DNA from: Deltaproteobacteria bacterium
Lineage (GTDB): Bacteria > Desulfobacterota > DSM-4660 > Desulfatiglandales > HGW-15
Direction of reading: 5' to 3'
Length of the DNA: 8,527 bases
Assembly (NCBI GenBank): GCA_021737245.1
Contig: JAIPEI010000141.1
Location: 1 to 8,527, forward strand
Shown here piece by piece: positions 1-5,545 of this stretch. The stretch's first letter is position 1, and each line of letters opens with the position of its first letter. A program made the translations under genes and the position numbers. The notes beneath the pieces were generated by a model. The model ran no database searches, was not told the origin of the DNA, and worked only from the letters and a program-made list of their open reading frames with translations.

Positions 1-130
1 ATGGCTTTGTCTGTCGCTTCCCGGTTCGACATGGATCAAAAGTCCCGCCTTCCATGGCGCAATTCAAAACTCCAACGCTTCGAGGGATGCAGGCGGGTTT
101 CCGCCGGAGGCCCGGACGCCCTAAAAGAAA
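1..130. other. unassigned stretch downstream of the M16 peptidase gene
   Basis: This is the spacer after the peptidase stop codon, running to the window edge. It contains a small GC-rich inverted repeat at 92-105 (GGCGG, loop GTTT, CCGCC) with no following T-run in either direction, so it is not a convincing intrinsic terminator. Two minus-strand ATGs (at 55 and 32) open short frames that run off the edge. Neither has a clear Shine-Dalgarno sequence at good spacing, and 10 to 18 codons are too few to identify. The plus-strand frame starting at base 1 continues into the antisense of the peptidase gene and looks like a shadow. The stretch could be spacer, a dispersed repeat, or the leader of a further minus-strand gene outside the window. 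Confidence 0.4.
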
Positions 131-1390
131 TCAGGAAAACCGAAGGACTTCCGGGTCCAGGTCTCCCTCTTCCAGGGGGCCGAGGGCGACCAGCGAGACG
201 GTCCCGCTCTGAAAGCAGTCCCGGGCCACGCGGATCACGTCCTCCACGCGGACCTTGCCCAGGTTTTCGATCAGCTCATCATAGCTCACGTACCGGTTGT
301 ACACATACTCGTTCTTGGCCAGGCGCATCATGCGGTTGTCCGTGCTCTCCGCCCCCAGGAGGATGCCGCCGATCAAATGCTCCCGCATCATCTCCATCTC
401 GTCCTCGCTCAGATCCCCCTCGAGAATCCGGGCGGTCTCCTGTTTAACGACCGCCAGGGCCTCGTTCACCCAGCGGGGATCCGTTCCCAGGTAGACGCCG
501 AGAAGGCCTGTGTCCAAGTATGCGGACAAAAAGGAGTATACGGCGTAGGCCAGCCCGCGTCGTTCCCGGATCTCCTGGAACAGGCGGGAGCTCATGTTGC
601 CGCCGAGAAGGGTGTTCAGCAGGGCGCCGGCGAGACGGTCCCCGCTGGTGAGCTCCGGTGCCCTCCCGCCGAGGCACAGGTGCACCTGCTCGAGCTCCTT
701 TTCGTAGCAAAACGTGCCTGGATGAAGAGAGGGTTTCCGGTCGTCCCCGATCCGGGTTCCGGTCGGAAGGTCCCCGAAGAGGGGACGAAACGCGGCCACG
801 AGGTCGTCGTGCTGAATATTGCCCGCCGCGGCGATGATGATGCGCTCGGGGGTGTAGTAGCGCTGGTAGAAGTCGAGCAGCAGCCCCTGGTCGAACGTCC
901 CCACCGACTCGTCGCTTCCGAGAACGCTCATCCCGAGGGGATGGTCCGGCCAGCAGTGCCGGCCGTGCAGGAGGTGGACATACTCCTCCGGCGTGTCCTC
1001 CACCATGCTGATTTCCTGGAGGACCACCTGCTTCTCTCGATCCATCTCCTCGCGGTCGAACACGGACTGGAGGAAGAGGTCGGAGAGGATGTCCACGAGC
1101 CGGGGGAAGTGCCGGTCCAGGACCCGGCCGTGAATGCAGGTGTTCTCCTTGCTCGTGAACGCATTGGAGAACCCCCCGACGGCGTCCAGCTCCCGAGCGA
1201 TCTCCAGGCTCGAGCGCCGGTGGGTGCCCTTGAAGATCATGTGCTCGATGAAATGGGAGATCCCGCTCTCCTCGGGCCGCTCGTCGCGGGACCCCACGCC
1301 GATCCAGATTCCCAGCGAAACGGAACGGACGTGGGGCAGGCGCTCCGAGAGCACCTTGACCCCGTTGTCCAGAACCGTCTTATGATGCAT
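131..1390 (-). CDS. M16 family zinc metallopeptidase (processing-peptidase / PqqL-like)
   Basis: This encodes a 419-residue single-chain member of the pitrilysin/M16 family. The inverted zinc motif HxxEH is present as HFIEH at residues 46-50, with the third zinc ligand Glu126 in the EISMVEDTPEEY segment, 76 residues after the motif as is usual for the family. The second M16 domain carries the conserved segment around residues 261-286 (LLGGNMSSRLFQEIRERRG then LAYAVYS), which holds the Arg/Tyr pair of active M16B enzymes. There is no signal peptide, so a cytoplasmic enzyme is expected; its substrate cannot be read from the sequence. The ATG at 1390 lies inside the last codons of pnp (11 nt overlap), which suggests translational coupling. 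The ribosome-binding site is weak (GGGAG about 12 nt upstream). A peptidase of this kind directly after pnp is also known in Firmicutes (ymxG/mlpA) and other deltaproteobacteria. Confidence 0.93.
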   Translation of the reverse strand: MHHKTVLDNGVKVLSERLPHVRSVSLGIWIGVGSRDERPEESGISHFIEHMIFKGTHRRSSLEIARELDAVGGFSNAFTSKENTCIHGRVLDRHFPRLVDILSDLFLQSVFDREEMDREKQVVLQEISMVEDTPEEYVHLLHGRHCWPDHPLGMSVLGSDESVGTFDQGLLLDFYQRYYTPERIIIAAAGNIQHDDLVAAFRPLFGDLPTGTRIGDDRKPSLHPGTFCYEKELEQVHLCLGGRAPELTSGDRLAGALLNTLLGGNMSSRLFQEIRERRGLAYAVYSFLSAYLDTGLLGVYLGTDPRWVNEALAVVKQETARILEGDLSEDEMEMMREHLIGGILLGAESTDNRMMRLAKNEYVYNRYVSYDELIENLGKVRVEDVIRVARDCFQSGTVSLVALGPLEEGDLDPEVLRFS

Positions 1391-3479
1391 CGTCCAGCTT
1401 CTCTCCCAGGGCGGCCTTCCTCGACAGGGCGATCCGGCCGTTCTTGTCGATGTCGATCACCTTGACGAGCACCTCGTCCCCCTCCTGTAGAATGTCGGTC
1501 ACCTTGTTGACCCGCTCCTTGTCGAGCTGCGAGATGTGAACGAGCCCGTCCGTCCCCGGAAGGATCTCCACGAAGGCGCCGAAGTCCATGATCTTGCGGA
1601 CCTTGCCTCGATAGAGATTGCCGATCTCGGCCTCCTGGATGAGCTTCTTGATCATCTCGATGGCCACCTGGGCGCTCTCGGCGTCGGCGGCTGCGATGAC
1701 GACCTTGCCCGAATCGTCCACGTCCACCTTGCACTCGGACATGGCCGTGATCTCCCGGATGGTCTTGCCGCCCGGGCCGATGATCGTTCGAATCTTTTCC
1801 GGGTGGATCTGGATCGTGGTGATGCTCGGCGCATAGGGTGAGATCTTCTCCCGGGACCGGGCGATGGTCTGGCTCATCTTGTCCAGGATGAACAGCCTCG
1901 CTTCCCTGGCCTGGGCCAGGGCGCGCTGAAAGATCCCGCGGTTGATGCCGTCGATCTTGATGTCCATCTGGAGTGCGGTGATTCCGTCCTTGGTGCCGGT
2001 CACCTTGAAATCCATGTCACCGTAATGGTCCTCGTCGCCGATGATGTCGGTGAGAACGGCCACCTTGTCCCCTTCGGCCATGAGCCCCATGGCCACGCCG
2101 GCCACGGCATCCTTCAAAGGCACCCCGGCGTCCATCATGGAAAGGGAGCCCCCGCAGACGCTGGCCATGGAAGAGGAGCCGTTGGACTCCAGGATCTCGG
2201 AGACCACCCGAAGCGTGTACTGGAACTGCTCCACGTCCGGAACCACGGGAAGCAAGGCGCGGCGCGCCAGGGCGCCGTGGCCGATCTCCCGCCGTCCGGG
2301 TCCGCCGGGTCGCTTGGCTTCACCGACGGAGTAGGGAGGAAAGTTGTAGTGGAAGAGAAAGCGCCGGAACGAGTCTCCCAGGATCGTTTCGATCTTCTGG
2401 GAGTCCATTTCCGTTCCCAGGGTGGTCAAGACGAGGGCCTGGGTCTCGCCGCGGGTGAACAGGGCCGACCCGTGCACGCGCGGAAGCACGCCTACCATGC
2501 ACTCGATGTCCCGGACCTGGTCAAAGGGACGACCGTCCATTCGCCGCCCTTCCTCCAGCACCATCCGCCGGACCATCTCCTTTTCCAGGTCATGAACCAT
2601 GTTCTTGATCTCTCCGGAGCGGTCCGGGTAGGTTTCGGCAAGCCCCTCCACCACGGACTTGGTCGTTTCGCGCCGCCTGTCCTGGCGAAGCTTCTTGTCC
2701 GCCGTGGTGATCACCTCCCTGAGACGGTCCTCGGCCTGCTCTTTCACACGCGCGAGAAGCTCTTCGTCGACGGTGACCGGAGGAAGCTCCCGCTTGGGTT
2801 TCCCGACGGCCTCCCGCAGCTCGTCCTGCAATGCCAGCATGGGTTGCAGCGACTCGTGTCCGAACAGGATCGCCTCGGTCATGTCCTCCTCGGACACGAA
2901 CTCCGAACCGCCCTCCACCATGACGACGGCGGACCGGTTCCCCGCGACAATCAGGTCCATGTCGCTCTCTTCCCTCTGGGTCATCGTGGGGTTGGCCACG
3001 AACGAGCCGTTCACCCGGCCCACGCGCACCGCGGCGATGGGGCCCTGGAAGGGGATGTCGGACACCTCCAGAGCGGTCGAGGCTCCCAGGATGGCCAGGA
3101 CATCGGCGTCGTTCTCCTTGTCCGTGGAGAGCACGCTCGCCATGATCTGGGTTTCAAAGTGATAGTTGTCCGGAAAGAGAGGACGAAGGGGCCTGTCGAT
3201 CAGACGGGACACCAGGGTCTCGCCCTCGCCGGGCCTTCCCATGTCCCTGCGGAAGAAGTTCCCGGGGAACTTGCCGCCGGCATAGGACATCTCCTTGTAC
3301 TCGACGGTGAGGGGAAGAAAATCGATGCCTTCACGGACTTCGTCCGTTCCGACCACGGTTACGAGGACGGCGGTCTCGCCGAAGGTGACAACCACGGAGC
3401 CGCTTGCCTGCCTGGCAACCCGGCCGGTCTCCACGTTCAGCGTCTGGCCGTTGATTTGAATCGATGCGCTCTTGATCAT
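1380..3479 (-). CDS. pnp: polyribonucleotide nucleotidyltransferase (PNPase)
   Basis: PNPase is a phosphorolytic 3'-5' exoribonuclease that releases nucleoside diphosphates and can run in reverse as a polymerase. In the family it works as a ring-shaped trimer and often associates with the degradosome. The 699-residue product has the full family layout: a first RNase PH domain (FFRRDMGRPGEGE and SRLIDRPLRPLF at about 76-102), an alpha-helical linker at about 230-310, and a catalytic second RNase PH domain with FHYNFPPYSVGE (376-387), RREIGHG (396-402), SNGSSSMASVCG (432-443) and the acidic metal-binding run GDEDHYGDMDF (481-491). A KH domain follows with the loop IIGPGGKTIREI (566-577), then a C-terminal S1 domain from about 621 (YRGKVRKIMDFGAFVEILPG). 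Length is normal and no catalytic residue appears lost. The ATG at 3479 has AAGGA 9 nt upstream. It follows rpsO by 72 nt, as in many bacteria, and its end overlaps the M16 gene. Confidence 0.98.
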   Translation of the reverse strand: MIKSASIQINGQTLNVETGRVARQASGSVVVTFGETAVLVTVVGTDEVREGIDFLPLTVEYKEMSYAGGKFPGNFFRRDMGRPGEGETLVSRLIDRPLRPLFPDNYHFETQIMASVLSTDKENDADVLAILGASTALEVSDIPFQGPIAAVRVGRVNGSFVANPTMTQREESDMDLIVAGNRSAVVMVEGGSEFVSEEDMTEAILFGHESLQPMLALQDELREAVGKPKRELPPVTVDEELLARVKEQAEDRLREVITTADKKLRQDRRRETTKSVVEGLAETYPDRSGEIKNMVHDLEKEMVRRMVLEEGRRMDGRPFDQVRDIECMVGVLPRVHGSALFTRGETQALVLTTLGTEMDSQKIETILGDSFRRFLFHYNFPPYSVGEAKRPGGPGRREIGHGALARRALLPVVPDVEQFQYTLRVVSEILESNGSSSMASVCGGSLSMMDAGVPLKDAVAGVAMGLMAEGDKVAVLTDIIGDEDHYGDMDFKVTGTKDGITALQMDIKIDGINRGIFQRALAQAREARLFILDKMSQTIARSREKISPYAPSITTIQIHPEKIRTIIGPGGKTIREITAMSECKVDVDDSGKVVIAAADAESAQVAIEMIKKLIQEAEIGNLYRGKVRKIMDFGAFVEILPGTDGLVHISQLDKERVNKVTDILQEGDEVLVKVIDIDKNGRIALSRKAALGEKLDDAS

Positions 3480-3551
3480 AAAATTTTTTCCTTTCCCGGA
3501 ATCATGTGGGTTCTTCGAACGGGACCCGCCTCTTGCGGCGCCCCAACGGTT
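3480..3551 (-). promoter_or_regulatory. rpsO-pnp intergenic leader with pnp ribosome-binding site
   Basis: This 72-nt spacer lies between the rpsO stop codon and the pnp ATG. Its end carries the pnp Shine-Dalgarno sequence AAAGGA (3494-3489), followed by an A/T-rich run up to the ATG. The first half is GC-rich and can form only short, imperfect stems: CGCC/GGCG around a 6-nt loop, and GTTC/GAAC around a GAA loop flanked by a bulge. In E. coli the equivalent spacer forms a long RNase III-cleaved hairpin used for PNPase autocontrol. I do not see a stem of that length here, so such control is possible but not shown. No terminator-like T-run follows the stems. Confidence 0.45.
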
Positions 3552-3821
3552 CTACTTCCGGATCCCGAGTTCTTTGATGAGGTTCTGGTATCGCAGTACG
3601 TCGATTTTTTTGAGGTAGTTGAGAAGCCTGCGGCGCTGTCCCACCAGCTTGAGCAGCCCGCGCCTGGAATGATGGTCCTTCTTGTGCGTCTTGAAATGAT
3701 CGTTCAGCGACGTGATTCGGTTCGTCAAAAGGGCGATCTGGACCTCGGGCGACCCCGTATCTTTGTCATGGAGTTTGAACCGATCAATGATTTCTTTTTT
3801 GGCTTCTGGCGTAAAGACCAC
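3552..3821 (-). CDS. rpsO: 30S ribosomal protein S15
   Basis: S15 is a primary 16S rRNA-binding protein that nucleates assembly of the 30S platform and contributes to a subunit bridge. The product is all-helical and carries the family signature across residues 39-70: LNDHFKTHKKDHHSRRGLLK followed by VGQRRRLLNYLKK. DTGSPEVQIALLT (21-33) is also typical. The GTG at 3821 was chosen as the start: AAGGAGGT lies with its GGAGG core exactly 7 nt upstream, and the product is 89 residues (initiator Met, then VFTPEAKKE), the usual S15 length. An in-frame ATG at 3827 would add two residues, but it sits only 1 nt after the GGAGG core. A still longer frame to 3914 runs back into truB and is not credible. 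The gene sits between truB and pnp, its standard place. Confidence 0.96.
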   Translation of the reverse strand: MVFTPEAKKEIIDRFKLHDKDTGSPEVQIALLTNRITSLNDHFKTHKKDHHSRRGLLKLVGQRRRLLNYLKKIDVLRYQNLIKELGIRK

Positions 3822-3827
3822 TTTCAT

Positions 3828-3835
3828 ACCTCCTT
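3828..3835 (-). promoter_or_regulatory. rpsO ribosome-binding site
   Basis: On the minus strand this reads AAGGAGGT, a near-perfect anti-16S match. The GGAGG core ends at 3829, which leaves 1 nt to the ATG at 3827 but 7 nt to the in-frame GTG at 3821. The spacing therefore favours GTG as the rpsO start. Confidence 0.8.
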
Positions 3836-3864
3836 GTGGAATGTAGGATGATGAGCCCTCGAGC

Positions 3865-4839
3865 TCAGTTGAACACCCTGATGAGTTGTGTTCGCTCCTC
3901 TCCACCGGACGCATTCGGGGTCGTTTCGATGATGGCGACCAACTCCCCGTCGCAAAGGAGCTGTACGTGCCTTCCGGTGGTGTTCGTATCTCGGCGCGCG
4001 GGCGGGATCTCCGCCCGGGCGGGTTGGTATCCGTTTCTGATTCTCGCGGCCATGGCCTGCCCGATTCGGACCATCGGCATGTCGGGCAGTGCCTTGGACA
4101 GCGGAATCAGGTGTTCCCTCAAATGCTCCCGTCCGCCCTTCCCCGAAAGAAGCTCGGATTCCAGGGCGTCCTCCACTCGAAACGATCCGCTGGCAACCCG
4201 GCGGAGCTCGACCAGGTGAGCGCCCGTGTTCAGCTCCTTCCCCAGGTCGTGAGCCAGGCTCCTGACATAGGTCCCGGCGGAGCAGTGGACATCCACGCTC
4301 AAGCGGGGGGGGTCCAGCGAGAGGAGGTCGATGCCGTGAATGACCACCTTTCTTCCGGGCAAGGGGACGTCGAGCCCCCTGCGTGCCAGCTTGTAAGCCC
4401 GCGTCCCGTCCACGTGCACCGCCGAAAAGGCCGGGGGGACCTGCTCGATCTCGCCGACGAACCGCTCAAGCGCAGCGTGAATGAAGCCGGGGGTCAGCTC
4501 CGGGACCGGCTTCTCCTCCACCACCCGGCCTTCAGGATCGTAAGTGTCCGTCTCGATACCGAGGTGGATCACGGCCCGGTACTGCTTGCTGCGTTCCATC
4601 AGGAACGGCATGAGCTTGGTTCCCCGGCCCAGCATGAGGATCAGGAGGCCGGTGGAAAACGGGTCCAGGGTCCCTGCGTGTCCCACCTTCTTCAGGCCCG
4701 AGACCCGCTTCGCCTTGCGGACCACGTCGTAGGACGTCTCTCCGGAAGCCTTGTCCACCAGGAGGATGCCGTCCCCTTCCGCCGAACGAACCGCTGTTTC
4801 ACGCTCCGGAGCCGGCACGCCTCTACGACTCCCCTTCAC
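3865..4839 (-). CDS. truB: tRNA pseudouridine-55 synthase TruB
   Basis: TruB isomerises uridine 55 in the T-loop of tRNAs to pseudouridine and also acts as a tRNA folding chaperone. The product (324 residues from the outermost start) shows the family core: GILLVDKASGETSYDVV (24-40), then the catalytic motif GHAGTLDPFSTGLL with nucleophile Asp59, VPPAFSAVHVDGTRAYKLAR, and the nucleotide-binding motif AGTYVRSLAHDLG. The C-terminal part (about residue 250 onward) would be the PUA-like RNA-binding region. Two GTG starts are possible. That at 4839 overlaps rbfA by 17 nt and has a poor ribosome-binding site. That at 4818 lies 4 nt after the rbfA stop and has GGGGAG 10 nt upstream. The second removes seven non-conserved residues and may be the true start; no in-frame ATG exists before the core. 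Either way translation is probably coupled to rbfA. Confidence 0.95.
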   Translation of the reverse strand: MKGSRRGVPAPERETAVRSAEGDGILLVDKASGETSYDVVRKAKRVSGLKKVGHAGTLDPFSTGLLILMLGRGTKLMPFLMERSKQYRAVIHLGIETDTYDPEGRVVEEKPVPELTPGFIHAALERFVGEIEQVPPAFSAVHVDGTRAYKLARRGLDVPLPGRKVVIHGIDLLSLDPPRLSVDVHCSAGTYVRSLAHDLGKELNTGAHLVELRRVASGSFRVEDALESELLSGKGGREHLREHLIPLSKALPDMPMVRIGQAMAARIRNGYQPARAEIPPARRDTNTTGRHVQLLCDGELVAIIETTPNASGGEERTQLIRVFN

Positions 4840-5191
4840 CGGGTTCTTCGGGCTTCAGGCTGTCCAGCAGCTTTTCCATCTCCTCGCCCCGCACGAGGGA
4901 GGGATCGTGCCGGAACTCGAGCTCGGGAACGTAACGAAGCTCCAGCCGCCTCCCGATCTCCCGCTTGATGAAGCCTTTGGCGCTCTGCAGACCTCCCTGG
5001 ACCTCCTCGAGATCCACATCATCCCCGAGCACGCTGAAGTAGATCCTGGCGCTCTTGAGATCATCGGCCATGCGCACCCCGGTCAGGGTCACGCCACGGA
5101 CGCGGGGGTCCTTCACCCGGTGTTCGATCAGCTCAGCAATCTCCCTGAGCACCTGCTCTCCGACCCTTGCGGATCGCTTTCCTGCCAGCAA
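4823..5191 (-). CDS. rbfA: ribosome-binding factor A
   Basis: RbfA binds the 30S subunit near helix 1 of 16S rRNA and acts in late 30S maturation and cold adaptation. The 122-residue product is a single KH-like domain with recognisable family segments: RVGEQVLREIAELIE (9-23), KDPRVRGVTLTGVRMADDL (27-45), ARIYFSVLG (48-56), and an RRLELRYVPELEFRHDPS stretch near 81-98. The C-terminal tail is short and acidic. The start is a TTG at 5191: no ATG, GTG or other TTG occurs in frame upstream back to the ylxP stop, and GGAG lies 7 nt before the TTG. The gene follows ylxP by 63 nt, a spacer containing a strong hairpin, and runs into truB. In several other deltaproteobacteria a DHH-family phosphoesterase gene (nrnA-like) lies between rbfA and truB; none is present here. 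Confidence 0.95.
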   Translation of the reverse strand: MLAGKRSARVGEQVLREIAELIEHRVKDPRVRGVTLTGVRMADDLKSARIYFSVLGDDVDLEEVQGGLQSAKGFIKREIGRRLELRYVPELEFRHDPSLVRGEEMEKLLDSLKPEEPGEGES

Positions 5192-5198
5192 AACCCGT

Positions 5199-5202
5199 CT
5201 CC
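5199..5202 (-). promoter_or_regulatory. rbfA ribosome-binding site
   Basis: The minus strand reads GGAG here, 7 nt upstream of the TTG at 5191. It is the only good ribosome-binding site in the ylxP-rbfA spacer and supports TTG as the rbfA start codon. Confidence 0.6.
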
Positions 5203-5213
5203 AATCGGCCCTT

Positions 5214-5247
5214 CCCTCTCGACGGGCACGCAGGCCGTTCGAGAGGG
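5214..5247 (-). other. strong hairpin in the ylxP-rbfA spacer
   Basis: Perfect 9-bp inverted-repeat arms lie at 5214-5222 (CCCTCTCGA) and 5239-5247 (TCGAGAGGG). With one bulged base the stem can be extended inward by three G-C pairs (5223-5225 with 5235-5237), leaving a 9-nt loop. On the transcript it ends 11 nt before the rbfA Shine-Dalgarno sequence. It is followed by purine-rich sequence and not by a U-run, so it does not look like a classical Rho-independent terminator. An mRNA processing or stabilising structure, or a modulator of rbfA translation, would fit; no function is proven. Confidence 0.6.
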
Positions 5248-5254
5248 ATCCGGG

Positions 5255-5542
5255 CTACACGTTCAGGATCTCCATATCGGAGTCCACGATCTCCGCGAGA
5301 TGGAGGGACTCCGTGAACGACAGCACCTTCGTGAGCGAGGCGTCCACGTGTCTCCGGTCGTTCCCCACGGCGCACACCCCCAGCTCGATCCGCTGCCAAA
5401 GGTCGTTTGACCCCACCTCGGCCACCCCCACGTTGAACCGATGCTTGATCCGGTCCACGATGCTCTTTACGATCTTCCGCTTGCCCTTCAAGGAACGGTT
5501 GTCGTGAACCAGGAGCGTGATTTTCAGCGTGCCGACCACCAT
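5255..5542 (-). CDS. ylxP: DUF503 / YlxP-like protein
   Basis: This is a 95-residue protein of the DUF503 (YlxP) family, a small alpha/beta protein regularly encoded between infB and rbfA. Its biochemical role is not established, although the context suggests a link to ribosome maturation or translation. Family features visible are the N-terminal strand VVGTLKITLLVHDNRSLKGK, the RKIVKSIVDRIKHRFNVGVAEVG segment (residues 22-44), and the NDLWQRIELGVCAVGND stretch (46-62). There is no signal peptide, membrane segment or metal-binding motif. The ATG at 5542 is 3 nt after the infB stop codon. Its ribosome-binding site GGAG lies inside the infB 3' end, 9 nt upstream, so translation is likely coupled to infB. 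Confidence 0.9.
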   Translation of the reverse strand: MVVGTLKITLLVHDNRSLKGKRKIVKSIVDRIKHRFNVGVAEVGSNDLWQRIELGVCAVGNDRRHVDASLTKVLSFTESLHLAEIVDSDMEILNV

Positions 5543-5545
5543 CGA

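Noticed and set aside
1..55. Short minus-strand frames starting with ATG at 55 and 32 that run off the left edge
   Set aside because: Too short to identify and without a clear ribosome-binding site at good spacing; kept only as a possibility under the left-edge finding.
377..1465. A 362-residue plus-strand frame opposite the M16 peptidase
   Set aside because: It is antisense to a gene with intact catalytic motifs, and its composition is that of a shadow frame.
2025..3851. A 608-residue open frame on the plus strand opposite pnp and rpsO
   Set aside because: It crosses two real genes and their spacer in antisense, shows no domain and has no ribosome-binding site that stands out. It is a high-GC shadow frame.
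3840..3900. A possible promoter upstream of rpsO inside the end of truB
   Set aside because: Candidate -35 and -10 like hexamers could be found only with poor matches and wrong spacing, so I do not report it.
3828..3914. A longer rpsO product starting at 3914
   Set aside because: The extra 29 residues overlap truB, are not S15-like, and the strong ribosome-binding site lies downstream of that start.
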